Shown: positions 48,068-60,130 of the stretch, piece after piece | Layout of the letters: each line of letters starts with the position of its first letter | How positions within the stretch are numbered: position 1 is the first letter of the stretch | NCBI GenBank assembly: GCA_026724425.1 | Contig: JAIUCV010000570.1 | Location: 310,001 to 374,000 of the forward strand | Source of the DNA: Erythrophleum ivorense | Taxonomy: Eukaryota; Streptophyta; Magnoliopsida; Fabales; Fabaceae | Direction: 5' to 3' | Length of the DNA: 64,000 bases | Program-made: the position numbers and the translations under genes | Notes under the pieces: model-generated | What the model was told of the DNA's origin: nothing | Seen by the model: only the letters and a program-made list of their open reading frames with translations | The model's database searches: none

Positions 48068-51000
48068 TATAACGACCAGTATTTCTAAAAATACCGTAAT
48101 GAGTTAGTTTGAAAAGTAAGTCCCTTGAGATGAATTATTTAAGGCCAAATAAAATTTGGATAAAATTTTAAATAATCAAAAATAAATATTTGAATCTTGA
48201 GTTGCCTAGAAACTGGAGCCAAAATAGTTCAAAAAATCTATCGAAAGTCTAGTAGCATTTTCATAAAGATGAACACTTTTTGGAAAGCTCATAGGAAGGC
48301 TTTTTAAATGGAAAATTTGAGCTTTCTAGGATTCTTAGAGACTCTGAAAATTATGGGAAGTTTCGGGATAGTTAAACCCTCTCTAGTATATAGTTTTAAA
48401 TGTCAGTTGACTTGAACTTTGACCAATTCATTCGATAAGGTTTTAAATCCAAATTGAGTACTTCCAAAGCTATTTTTTAAATTAAGGACCTAAATTTTAT
48501 GATGAAAAATATGGTTATAAAAAAAGAGCTAAAATGAATCTAAAACGGAATTGCCACGCACATGGGACATAAATGTTATTTTTTTGGAACAATTTCTTCT
48601 CCATTCTTCTTTTATTTAGGTGTCCCACTCCTCCCTCATTCTAACAGACATTTCATCTGCTTAAGACCAGGGGAGAGCTCATCTAAGAAGAGTGCACAAA
48701 GGAGGAGGAAGGGAGAAGGAAGAAATCAAGGAAAAGGTGAGAAAAACTAAAGATTTTCATGGCTTTCCTTTTTGATACCTTGTTCTTCTCTCTTTGTTCT
48801 ATCTTTTTATGGTTTTGATGGATGGTTTGGTTCTGTTTTGGCCTTGGTTTAGAAGAGGAAGTGTAAGAACTCAAGGAGAAGACTAAAGCAAATAAAGGAA
48901 CTCTTGAGGTTAGCTTGGAATTAAGGTGATTTTCTTCATTTGTTGCTGTATTCTTCCCTTACTCTTCTATAGGTGTCTCAGCCAAGAACAAAACAGTCAA
49001 AGGGGAGGAGTTTCTATCCAAAAACAAGTGAGAACCCTAGGTTTTAGACCATGGAAAGCTAGAAAATGCAAAGAAATTGAAAGTTAAATAAGCAAAATTC
49101 AAGAATAGGAAGCTAGGGATTCATGACTTTAGTGTAAATTCTGTTTTGATCCAAGAGTTCCCTAACCTATGTGAGTATTTGCTTGAGTTTCTAAAACCTT
49201 TAGGAAGCTTCTCAAATGCCTCTCCCTTCAAGGAAAAAATGGAAACTCTATGGGCTCATCTCCCTTGTATAGTTTCGGTTTAGGATAAATGAGAGGGCTA
49301 AAGAGTGTTTTAATTTGTTCTAAACTTGGTTTGGGCCTATATGTGATAAAAGAAGGTAGAAGAAACCCTTAAAAAAATTTAGAAATAATAGATTGAGAGA
49401 TAGAGCAATAGGTTTCATAATGTAGCTTTAAGAAGTAACTTGTATCTAGACTCTTAGAAATGAGTTTGTGATGATTTCAAGGAGTCTAAATGGAACCAAA
49501 ATGCCTAGATATAAAAATAAAATGAAGCTAAGAACTTGAATCATGATAATTGTTTCATTAGGCTAATAATGGAGCTATTATGGAACTAATGAACCAAGTA
49601 TACTTCTTAGGTGTGTGTCCAATGCTTTGGTTTGTTCTAAAAGAGTAATTGAATACTATTTGTTATGTCTAGGCCCAAGAAATCAAGCGCCAACTACTTG
49701 TAGGTGTATAGTTGAAAAATGGAAGGAATAGTAAAAGAAAAGTATCTGTTTAATTGCAAGGTAGCTCTTTACTCCTTCTTGCTTGCATTTATGGTTATAT
49801 GAATGTCTATGGATGCTTGTATGTGTGATTGTATCATGAGACATGCCTTTGATGTTGTCTTGATTGCATTGGTACTAATATGCTTTCTAAATGATGTTTC
49901 ATTTATAAAGATTGCTCTTATGGGTGAGGTGAAGCCAAAAGTCCTTAGAAATGGATGAAACAAGGCCAAAAGTCTCTTAGATGAGTGAGGCTAAATCAAA
50001 AGTCTCAAGACCAAGGGTGAGGCTAATCCAAAAGTCCCAAAAATGAGGTGAGATTAGACCAAAAGTCCCTAGAATTTGTCTTTAGCCTTAATATGTTTGT
50101 ATCGCATAGAAATTTAATATTGAATAATTCTTATTTGTGTTGCATGCATACTTATCATCCTTGACATGTTTATATGCCATGATTGCCTTCTTGAATGAGT
50201 ATTTGAGCTACTGAGATTCCTTAAATCTTACCCCTTTCCCCTCCTCCATCTCATCATGTCTAGGTGGTGTTTAAGAAGCTAAAGAGCTTAAAGGCATATC
50301 TCTTGACAATTGTATAGTTTTGTGTGATTTTTTATGTAAAGAAATATCAAAGTGTACATGTATATATTATTTTTGATATGTAAATGCTTGAACAAATGTA
50401 AAAGTATGTATATGTAGTGTATGAACCAAAGTGGTGACCTAATTGATGAGAAAATGCAATTTGACCACTTGATAGCCTAATAGGGAATGTGTATTCTTAC
50501 AAGTGGTATAGTGAAATTATGATGTATGGTAGTTTGGACCATTTGAAAAGCTCATACATACTGTATTTGTACTTTTAAAGTTTCCCAAATTGTGGTAAAA
50601 GCAATGGCAGACCATTTGGACCAAATTGGACCCTTATATGATGCTAAAATGACCATATGTGTAAGTTATAATAAAATTTATCTAAATGAGCTATTCTTAG
50701 TTTAAAATTTGGCATGCATATAGGCCTTGTCTAAAGCTTTTTAAAAAGCTAGAGTGCATATTATTTAGAGCTCTAGAAATTTTTTTTATAAATTTTCAAA
50801 ATTGGTAATTTGTGATAGATTTGGCCTGAGTACTGTGTAAATGGTTAGAATTTATGTCTCTATCACTCGTAAGTCAAATGGTATCCAATGGCTATGAAAT
50901 TTTACAAGGAGAAACTAGACATTCACAGTGACTTATGTTAGCTAGAAGCACCTCAATTAGAGGTCTGAAGAGGAAGAACTAATATTTTGAAATTCTAGGT

Positions 51001-51629
51001 CAGTATTAGGGGCTCAGTTAGATCTTAGTTACTATTTTATCAGCTTTTTGGGTCTAAAGGCTTCTGGAGTGGTCTAGAATTATTTTTTTCATCTAGTTAA
51101 CATCTGTAACTTTCTAAATTAGTATAGTTTTTCCAAATTATATTTTTTTAGAATTAGTTATAAAATTTTAAAGTTTATATTAGTAAACTGTATCAAAAAC
51201 ACTAAGTGGTATGACCTATATCACTTTTCTGATGTTAATCGTGGTTCAACTGGGTTTTCATGACTTGGAATAATATCCAAAAGTTTTCAAAAAGCTATTA
51301 TTTGCTTGATTTTGATTTTTCTAGAATTAGTTATAATTTTCTAAAATTGGTGCCAAAAATATGAATTTTGGACTCGCGAGAAAATTGCAAATTTTTTTTT
51401 TATTTTTGGCTTCAAATATATGGTTCATGGGTTGTTTTATGATATGTATGAATTGTATCAATGAAGAATAAGTAAAGAATGCTATTGACGAGTCCATGGG
51501 GCAACATATGAATTTTTAAAACGCTATACAACATGTAAAATACTATTATTTTTATTCATTTTCTTTGGCATCATGTGAAATTAAGCTTAAATATTTTTTT
51601 TATGGAGATAAAGGGAGTATGGTATTACA
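48068..51629 (+). mobile_element. 3.56-kb solo LTR (Ty3/gypsy-type) inside the Sirevirus gag
   Basis: Starts TATAACGACC (a TG start mutated to TA) and ends GGTATTACA, flanked by TAATC (48,063-48,067) and AAATC (51,630-51,634), a 5-bp target duplication with one mismatch. The host gag frame continues from one flank to the other, which fixes both ends. No gag, pol or primer site is inside, so it is a solo LTR produced by LTR-LTR recombination. A long-LTR gypsy family is the likely source. A diverged copy is at ~2,060-5,751 on the other strand. Short ORFs inside it are not genes. Confidence 0.85.
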
Positions 51630-51828
51630 AAATCAATGGAACATATATATATATATCTGCATTCTTTCTTTCTAGTGAGAGAAGTGTTTTCCTATGAAAT
51701 ATGGTGGTTAGACCATTGAGAAGCTTTCTTGGAAATATGCTCCTTTAAGTAAGTTGGCGACCATTTTTTACACTAACAAAAAAATAGGCCTTTTTCTCAA
51801 GGATGTTAGGCATACAATCAAGAGAGAT
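51630..51828 (-). pseudogene. Start of Sirevirus gag, cut by a solo LTR
   Basis: Minus-strand frames give ESFSMVRPPYFIGKHFSH and KERMQIYICSID, the usual opening of copia gag (SFSTTRPPxFDGxNYxxWKxRM). The frame stops at the solo LTR boundary and resumes on its other side at 48,062. Confidence 0.75.
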
Positions 51829-51844
51829 CTGTTCTGATACCAAT

Positions 51845-52195
51845 TGACAAACACACCTAACATGGGTGAAAATGTGTTATGGCAAAAATAATCTTTTGAA
51901 GTTACAAAAGTGGAGGACTGACTATCCTCTAAAATTACTAGTTTAGATAAAGAAGGAGACAGATAGTAATGAACACAAGATGGGTAAATATAATATGTAA
52001 GTATGTTAAAGTATAACAGTAAGGTGGAGCACCAGATATAAATATAATCCAAACAAAGAACTTATGAAGCTTTTAAATGGCACACGTAATCTTCTAAAAG
52101 TAGAGGAGGCAAGATTAACAAATCAAAAAGTATAAAGAGAAGAGAATGCACAACAAAATTTATCCTAGTTTGGCCGCTCAGCCTACATCCAATCC
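51845..52195 (-). repeat. Truncated 5' LTR of the Sirevirus-like element
   Basis: Begins next to the PBS (plus-strand TGACAAACACACC at 51,845) and matches 38,365-38,720. Similarity fades after about 52,195, so roughly 800 bp of the LTR, including its U3, are missing. 52,196-52,332 is unassigned. Confidence 0.75.
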
Positions 52196-52332
52196 CCTTC
52201 CATGTCACTCACTCAAGTTTGCTCTTATCTTTGCAATTAATATTTTGTTATTATTCTTCGTTAGTGGTATCATTATCATATATGTTTTAAGATGGCCAAA
52301 TTTGCAACAAGAAAAACCCAGATTTTATAGAA

Positions 52333-52645
52333 CCCACCAAAGGTCCATTGATCTTTGATGTTAAGAGCTGATCAGTTATGACTCAACATCATAGGGGTAT
52401 TGGACGATACAATCGCTTGTGAGATCAAACTCCAATATCTGAAGCTTATCTCTAAATTCAACATCAATTCCTCTCCTTGGAGAAAGCATCATACATTAGT
52501 TCCCTTTCTCTACAACTGGAATATTGAGCAGTATTAAATGCTTAAACCACATTTCTAATGTATTAATTACCAGGCAGATTTTATGAATTTCAGAGAGTTA
52601 CCATCAGTTCAGACTTCAGAACCACAAGTACCCACTTATCTGTCA
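52333..52645 (+). repeat. ~300-bp direct repeat, right copy
   Basis: Partner of 37,794-38,095. It contains a small insertion (TAGTTCCCTTTCTC near 52,498) absent from the left copy. It joins directly to intron sequence following the LRR exon (GTTAAATAGAAAAGATACAT at 52,653), replacing the exon 5 and C-JID exon expected there. Confidence 0.85.
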
Positions 52646-52709
52646 GTTTGCATAGTTAAATAGAAAAGATACATAAATCAATAGAGAGATCATAGTTAGA
52701 CAAACACAC

Positions 52710-53896
52710 CTCATGGTCAAGTGAAGAAAAGAGATTCCATATATGTCTATCTGATAAAGGTTCCATTGAATCACAATTCAATGTATCTAATCGAATTAAC
52801 CGTGGCGGAAGCTTTGGCAACAACTTAAGTCTTTTGCACGAATTCAAAAAAAGATAGTGTAATTGAAAAAGATTAGAGATGCAACCAGCAGGTAGATTAA
52901 CAAAATTGTTTCCTCTCAGATCTAATGCAAGTAATGACGATAAACCGCCAAAATCATCAGGAATTGATTCATCACTAATGCCACAGTAGCTTAAGTCCAA
53001 CTCTGTTAATGATGTTAGATTACAGCCCATGTTGTGACGTAAACTCCAAGTTGACACATTGAGTTCCTCGTGATTACTTAATTGAGCAATGAATCGAGTC
53101 ACTTCTGTTTTGGAAGTTTCACGCATGTCATGTTTTTCCAAGGCCTCATTTTCATTCAAATTTTCTGGTAGCTTAAAAAATTTTGAACAGCCAGAAATTT
53201 GGAGAGTTCTGAGATTCTTCAAATTGTGGAAGATAGGGGGAAGAAAAACAAGATTTTTGCAGCCACTCAATTTCAAATCTCTAAGACCAATCAAGAATCC
53301 AAGTGATTCAGGAAGTTTACTTATAGCAGTATACCTTATATCAAGCAATGTTAATTTTGTCATACTATCCCCAAACTCCGGGAGCAGTGAGAGTTTATGA
53401 CAATCACAAAGATTTAACTCCATCAAAGAATTCATTTCCAATTTTCTTGGAAGGAATTCAAGACTTTTGCAGTAACGCAAGTTCACTTCAACAAGCTTTT
53501 TCAACTCTCCAAGTGAAGGATGAACCACAACAAGGGATGTGCACCATTGAAGAATTAATCTTTCTAAATTTGGAACCCCAGAGAAATTTGGAGTTTCGGT
53601 CAAATATTGGGAATAGCTCATATCAATGAACTTCAGCTTTTTCAGAAACTGATCAAACAAAAGATAGGAGAATTAGCCTCAGAAAACAATGTAACAGTAT
53701 ATTATCGACAATAATATGCAAGACAAATTATGGTACATGAAGTATCTCACCTGTATGCCATTCCAAAGTTGCTTTAGTTTGCTATCATACATTTTAATAT
53801 CAACAAGTTTATCCAGTAGAATTTCAAGTGGAAGAGTTTCTAGAGGATATGACGTCCATTGAACAACTTTTAATGCACTAGAAAGGCATTTGAAAC
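52710..53896 (-). pseudogene. TNL fragment: partial LRR exon 3 and complete LRR exon 4
   Basis: Exon 4 (53,648-52,710, 313 codons) is open and close to that of the 12-15 kb pseudogene (LRDLKLSGCKNLVFLPP, LTSLTELDLSYCGISDES, SSLDHE). Exon 3 survives only as 53,896-53,751 (ALKVVQWTSYPLETLPLEIL, LKQLWNGIQ) and is cut upstream of KCLS. No NB-ARC lies upstream and no C-JID downstream: both sides are replaced by repeats (53,909 and 52,645). It is a fragment of a third TNL, perhaps the one whose TIR remains at 61.1 kb. Confidence 0.9.
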
Positions 53897-53908
53897 CTTT
53901 AGAACTCC

Positions 53909-54212
53909 ATTTTTTTCCCTTGATTGAGACAGAAACAGGAACAACACATAATCAACACAAAGAGAAGGGTTAAGGATCGAAACAAGGGAGCGGAGGAAGG
54001 AGGAGGTTGGAAAGTGACGGAAGTGAGGGGGAAAAACAAAGCAGAAACAGAGCAAGACGAAGCAATCATGGAACGTTGTTACAGCTGCACCCCCTTCCTC
54101 AAAACGTACAGAGGATCGAGAAGTACACACTGCCGCAAAACGGATGGGGGCAGCGTTTCAGATGGTTCCCATCTCAACCGAAAGTTGAAGAAGAAGAGTA
54201 AGCCTGCAAAGT
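53909..54212. repeat. ~300-bp direct repeat A
   Basis: Closely similar, same orientation, to 56,779-57,079: shared GCAACACATAATCACCACAA-like start, GAACAGAGGATCGAGAAGTA-like centre, GGTTCCCATCTCA and CGAAAGTTGAAGAAGA. GC-richer than its surroundings, with long overlapping frames on both strands but no recognised domain. On the minus strand it resembles a leader/first exon of an unknown gene. Its left edge is the breakpoint of the truncated LRR exon 3. Confidence 0.85.
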
Positions 54213-54368
54213 GGAATAAAATGACAGAAGTGGCCTTACTCGGATTTAAACATGGGTTCATTTGTCTATTATTCCATTGATTCAAACACTTGAACTAAGG
54301 TCAATTTTTGAATCGTATTTTTTTAATCAAATTTTTTCTCAAATTTCACTTAGTTTACTTGAGTTAAT

Positions 54369-54405
<37 letters not shown>

Positions 54406-56190
54406 GTCAATTATTTAAATTTTCAATTGTCATAGAACTTACAACTTAATTTATTGATTTTAATTAATTTTCTTATTACTGTAAATTCTCAATTTATTAA
54501 TTTACCACATTCTATCCCATTAAAAAAATTTCGATCATCAAATTTGACTCACTCATTACACCAACACATATAAATTAACTATATCCGAAATAAAGGTTCA
54601 ATTCACCACCTATGTTTTAATCGACCTTTTGGCTTTAGTACCCCAATTCATGGGCTAGGTACCCAGGGACGGAGTCATCGAGATCCACCGTACAACTAAG
54701 ATATAAACCATTCCTAGTGTGGCAAAATGCAGAAACAAAATTCCAGTACTCAGGTAAGAAACAGTGCAGATACCATTTCGAGGTGCAGAACTAGAGAACC
54801 CAAAAGGACATTTAAGGAATACAATGATACGTACCGGGTAGCCTATTATCATTTTCAAAAGGTCATCCTTTTCGAATCAACAAGAAAAGTCGTCTTTGGT
54901 GCACACAGTGAACAAACATAGCAATAGGTTAGGGACTAACTTCACGTAAAATTCCTACTAGAATAGTAGGACAATTCAAAAACCCAATTAGTGGTTATGC
55001 CTTAATATTTACACAAACACACCTGATCAATGAAAGCCCAACGAAATAGGTACAGCTAGACAATCATCATCGTAAAACAAATGAGTATAATTTCTCATCT
55101 ATCTGAGAACTACAGATTGCTCAAAAATTCCAGTGTAGTTTCAGTCTACATGAAGGTTAGTGAGAATGAGAATTAACCAATTCTACATAATAAGCATTCA
55201 CTACTCTTCAAGCTCCACTTAACATGATACTCCTAGACTCTTACCCTTATAACAACACAATTAAAAACCATCCTACAATTTAAAAAAGGGGAGACTCTCT
55301 TAAAATATACCTTTCTAAACTAGAATTGGTGTGTCCACAAAAATTTGTTGAATCACGAAAGTATATGAATCTCTCAAACTAATTTAATTTTGTTAAATTC
55401 CTAGCTCACCCAATTATTTAATACTTACGCGGCAACTAGTCATCATATTCTATCTAGCATCTATAGTAAGAGGTAGCATTCTCCTAGAATAGAATCTGCA
55501 ATCACTGTTGGTTCAATCAGCAAAACAATACCATGGCTGTTACTGTTATTTAGTACTTTGTCTCAACTCTGAAATTCTTCTCAATAGAAAGGCTATACTA
55601 CATAATCCTGTAATGGTAAACGGTTTAGGGGGAAAAAAAATCATAGCACAAGTTTCTTATAAAACAAAACAGTGATTCATCCATCAATCATTCAACAAAA
55701 ATGTCTTATCCGATACTCTTTCTTTTGTATCAAAAAAAGAATGTCTTATCCGATATACAAAAAGTTAGAAATAAAAATAAATAAATATATATATAAAGAC
55801 AATTTTAAAAATAAAAAATAATTTTTTATCTTTATTTTAAAAAATTTATAAAATGAGATAGATACTTTATTCATATATTTAAATTCAAACTACCACCTTA
55901 ATGTCTAACTGAGATTAATGAGGAAATTCTCTCCTTTTTTTGTTATAATAATTCTTAAAACCCCTCTACCTATATGAGTTAAACTAATTTGATATATTAA
56001 TGTCACACCCCAAGTATCTGACATTGTCTAGCTTGTTTTAGTTACTACCACCCCAATTAGTCACTTTTGTTGACTCTAAACTTTAGTGTTAGTCCTAATT
56101 TAATATTCAATTTACTGTGTTAATTTTTTATTTTAATAGTTGTTTTAGTTCCATGTTTAACCTACTTTAATTATCCCCTTTTTCTAATTG

Positions 56191-56250
<60 letters not shown>

Positions 56251-56778
56251 TAACAATTTAAAATAGTATAAAGAGTAGAGTATTTACCTCAATATTCTAG
56301 TTGAAGCTTGTGGTAAGTAAGCACCACACCCAAATGTCCAAATAGAGGCTTTCCTACACCTATAGAGTTTCCATCTTTTAAGTTAACAGAAATTAAAATT
56401 TCAAGAATTCTAAGTTTAGAATTTACAGAAGTTGGGAAAAGAGAACTTTACCACCTAATATTGATTTTTTCTTTAAAGTTCTTCTCCAACTCCTTGACAC
56501 AAAGCCCAAATCAATACGGTCAATGGACAGGTGCAGACCAAAGATGGATTTGCAAGAGTTTGCACGTATGCTTAAGAGGATGCTTCAACTGAACAGGGAG
56601 GTGCTGGGAAACGAAAAGAACTCACTGATTTGAGAGTTCAAAATGCTGAAGTTGCAGATAGGAAAAGGAAATGATTGCAGGGCAAGGGGAAATAGAAGTT
56701 GAAGTTAAGCAACAGGTTATCCTCATGAGAAGGAGATTTGAAATTTCAAAACAGGGAGGATCTTGCACAAGCTCGATT
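54213..56778. other. Segment between direct repeats A and B, no gene
   Basis: AT-rich, no recognisable coding domain. (ATT)n microsatellites at 54,371-54,404 and 56,192-56,250. 55,993 reads TGTCACACCCCAAG, which resembles a gypsy LTR start but has no visible partner. Confidence 0.5.
56192..56250. repeat. (ATT)n microsatellite
   Basis: About 20 uninterrupted ATT units. A shorter (ATT)n tract lies at 54,371-54,404. Confidence 0.95.
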
Positions 56779-57079
56779 TATTTTTTTCCCCTTGATTAAG
56801 CCAGAAACAGGAGCAACACATAATCACCACAAAGAGAAGGGCCCAGGATCGAAACATTGGATGAAGGAGGAGGTTGGAGAGTGACACACGTGAGGAGGAA
56901 AAACAAACCAGAAACGGAGCAATGCGAAGCAATGATGGAACGCTGTTACAGCTGCCCCCCTCCCCGAAACGAACAGAGGATCGAGAAGTATACACTGCCA
57001 GAAAACGGATAGGGTGCATCATTTCGGATGGTTCCCATCTCAGCCGAAAGTTGAAGAAGAACAGCAAGGATGCAAAGTT
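56779..57079. repeat. ~300-bp direct repeat B
   Basis: Partner of 53,909-54,212. Its right edge joins a copy of the TNL 5' flank (57,090 onward), so it occupies the place where leader and TIR exon would be expected. Confidence 0.85.
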
Positions 57080-57660
57080 AAAAGGATAAGAAAGTGAAGT
57101 CAGAAGCCTGGATGTATGCTTATTTGCGTTAAGTATGAAACTATGAATTCATCGTTTAATGCCAAATCAGTCGTTCTCAAGAAATATAAAGCTAAACGCG
57201 TTTATACTTTTAAATCCATTAGCGCTTTCATGCATGTGAACAGTGGGGAAAGCTTAAGGCAAAATGGTAAATATGTTTATGATAAAAAAATGGGGGTCAA
57301 TGCACAATATTGAAAGTGGATTTCACGGTAGGAAAAGCAACCATTGTGAAATTGGGGTCCACTTTTGTCTCTTCTTAAGATCTTATCTGTAATTTAACTC
57401 TCAACAAAAGTTAGAGTGGGCAGAAATTTCCAAGTAAATATGTTTATAAAAAAAATAGTTAATTATAAAGAAAATATGTAAATACATTATTAAATATTTT
57501 TATGAAATTCATTAAAAATATATCATATATGTATTTATAATTAATTTAATCTATTTATTTTTGTAAATTTAGCTTACATAAAATTTCTCTTTGCATTCAT
57601 TATTTTATTATACGTACATTGATTTCTTGTACATAATATTGATGATGAACTTCTACTAAT
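57080..57660 (-). repeat. Copy of the TNL 5' flank without TIR exon
   Basis: Matches 11,260-11,700 and 62,130-62,620: GAAGCCTGGATGTA, GTGAAATTGGGGTCCACTTT, CTCTCAACAAAAGTTAGAG, AAATAGTTAATTATAAAG and TAATTTAATCTATTTATTTT. Downstream (left) of it the TIR exon is missing and direct repeat B begins. Confidence 0.7.
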
Positions 57661-57989
57661 TCGATAACTCATGAATAGGAATATGTAGGCTACATATTTA
57701 TGTGTATACTTGTATTTGTCCCACGTATTCCAATTCAATAACTCATATGTAAATAAATAATTTTATAATTTTTATGAAGTATTAGTTATACGAGACTTAA
57801 GGCACCCGCTTTTCCCAAAATTTCAATATGATCTAATGAGTTATAAAACTGACAAAGGGGTCAACTATTAGAATTGTCTTGAGTTCGTTTATGACCCTTT
57901 AATTGGGTCGATACAAATGCGGTAAAATAGTCAACATTCTTTTAAATTACTATTGTTTAAAATGTACAAATCAACTATATATAAAATAA

Positions 57990-58945
57990 ATTAAAAATTG
58001 GATTAGATTTATACATAATCTTTTTTATATTCTTATTATCAAGTTTTTTAATTAAAATATAATAAGTGTATCATTATTTAATAATAATATGATTGGTATA
58101 TGGTTTAACTAAAAAATCATATAATTATTTATAAAAATTATATACTTATTATATTATTATTAGAAAAATTATATATTTGTTATCTTGCGATTGAAAAATT
58201 AATAATAGGAATGTAAATTTATCTTCTTCTTTTTTTTGGTCATCTCTCCCCTCTGCTATCTTTTCTCTTATTTTTTTTTTTTAATATTTTACAACCTTTT
58301 CTCTATAAGAATATTTTAACAAAGCTTGTGAAAACAACAACACAATGCGTAGGAGTAGGAAAAGTATCGCTCGAGGGCAACATGAGTTGTTGTGTCATTG
58401 TCTTGTTTTGTTTTTAATAAAAATTATGATTATGATTGATTAGAGTACTTTTACGCCTTTAAATTATATGTATTGTTTTGTTGGGAGTTATATGCAGATT
58501 TTTATATTTTTATTATCAAATTTTAAAAATATAATAAACATATAATTCTTTGATAATAATATGATTGGTATATAGTTTAATTAGAAAATTATATAATCAT
58601 CTGCAAAAATTATACACTTATTATATTATAATTGGAGAAATTATACATTTGTTATATTTTAGTTTAAAAATTTGATAATAAAGATATAAATTTATGTTTG
58701 TTTTTTTTTGGGTTATCTCCCATCCATTATCTTTTTTTTTTTAATATCGTACAACTTTTTCTCTATAAGAATATTTTAACAGACGTTGTGAAAAACAACA
58801 ACACAATGCGTGTGGGTAGGGAAAGTATTGCTTGAGGACTACGTGAGTTATTGCGTCATTTTCTTGTTTTGTTTTTAATAAAAATTATGATTATGATTGT
58901 TTTGAGTACATTTATGCCTTTAAATTATATTTATCGTTTTGTTGC
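57990..58945. repeat. Tandem duplication, two ~470-bp copies
   Basis: Copy 1 about 58,002-58,482, copy 2 about 58,492-58,945. Shared blocks: AATAATATGATTGGTATAT, CTCTATAAGAATATTTTAAC, AACAACAACACAATGCGT, CTTGTTTTGTTTTTAATAAA and CTTTAAATTATAT. Many point differences, so the duplication is old. No ORF. 57,661-57,990 between it and the flank copy has nothing recognisable. Confidence 0.85.
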
Positions 58946-59482
58946 TTGGTCTACTTGCACAAAAGAGAAATGAGTAAAGGCAATTCATTGTTATGGAATT
59001 CTTAAAAGGACTTATACTGTAATTTCTGACAAATTAATTTCATATTAATTAGATTTATACATATGTTGAATCTATATTTTAATAGTTCATTTTAATAACA
59101 AAATTTTCTGTTCATCTATGGAAGAATTGTCAGACTTAAGTAACATCCTAAGTTTATATGAAAGAGAATACATTGAAAAAGAAGAAGAAAAGGGTTCATG
59201 CATTTTAAACAATTGAAACATATAAATAAAATAACAATTTGGTGATTTATGGCTTCTATTTTGAATATATATATATATATATGTAATAAGTAAACCAGTA
59301 AAAGAAAAAAAAAAAAACTAAACCAGATATAGTAAAACTAAGAAATAAGATGTGCAAATTGTCCAACCCACTAAGTAGATTCACCTGGCAACTGGATAAG
59401 GGAAGGACTAAGTTAGAGCCAGAAAAAAGAAAGAAAGAAAGCAATATGCAAAAATATCGGCATGCGTAATTAGTCATTCACG

Positions 59483-59528
<46 letters not shown>

Positions 59529-60130
59529 CCTGATCTTTTTATATGTTCTTATAAAACTATATTTATTATTTTATGTATTATATTAAAGACAAAAGATTAT
59601 ATAAAAATAATACTTAATTTTCAAATTTAGATAACAAGTTGAATATACAAAGACAAAGTTTTCAAATTTCAAGTATCTATATCTAAAATATGATTGTACC
59701 AAGACAAACGTTTTAAAAATGTGAAAATTAAATTTTAATAATTATCAAAACGTTATAATTTTTTTTGATAACCCGAAACGTTATAATTTAAACCTAACAT
59801 TTTGATTGAATTTTAACATTATAAATAATGATTCTATTAAGAATACATCTTTTTTAAAATGGTAGTGCATTCCCAAAATATTTAAAGAAACGCCCGTGTA
59901 TATTTTCAAAAGCAATCAATATGTGTAGGTGCTTATGTCATCAATATATTATAATAAGATTCTCTTTTGTTCTAATAAAATGACGCAATATGTTATAGAT
60001 AATTTAATCTTTGCAAACTATCTGAAAGATGATTTTAATACATTCAATATAATATCAATGATAGTCATGTCCACTGCAATATATAAGGCAAAAATACTTG
60101 AAATTAGAATTAGTTCAAAAGTTACTTGAC
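58946..60130. other. AT-rich spacer with (AT)n microsatellites
   Basis: (AT)n at 59,263-59,281 and 59,484-59,526. No gene, no RNA, no element boundaries recognised. Confidence 0.55.

Larger units (their letters stand above)
38365..52195 (-). mobile_element. Sirevirus-like Ty1/copia retrotransposon with env-like ORF, nested insertions
   Basis: Minus-strand element. Left LTR 38,365-39,509; right LTR truncated (51,845-~52,195). PBS read on minus TGGTATCAGAACAG at 51,842. Coding remnants in order on the minus strand: gag, zinc knuckle, GAG-pre-integrase, integrase, RT, RNase H, then a long env-like proline-rich region before the 3' LTR. That extra region and the ~1.1-kb LTR fit the Sirevirus lineage. 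Without the 3.56-kb solo LTR and the 0.68-kb hAT element the original length is about 9.6 kb, also typical. All frames are broken. Confidence 0.85.

Noticed and set aside
37794..52645. The flanking 300-bp repeats as parts of the Sirevirus LTRs
   Set aside because: They lie to the left of the left LTR and to the right of the right LTR, at unequal distances, and are not inside either LTR.
53924..54280. 118-codon plus-strand frame as a protein gene
   Set aside because: The frame is not preserved between repeat copies A and B (small indels), and overlapping frames exist on both strands.
55993..56100. TGTCACACCCC as a gypsy LTR start (also 62,992)
   Set aside because: No partner LTR, purine tract or primer-binding site could be found; ten bases are insufficient.
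53909..57079. Direct repeats A and B as LTRs of a small retrotransposon
   Set aside because: They lack TG...CA ends, primer site, purine tract and target duplication.
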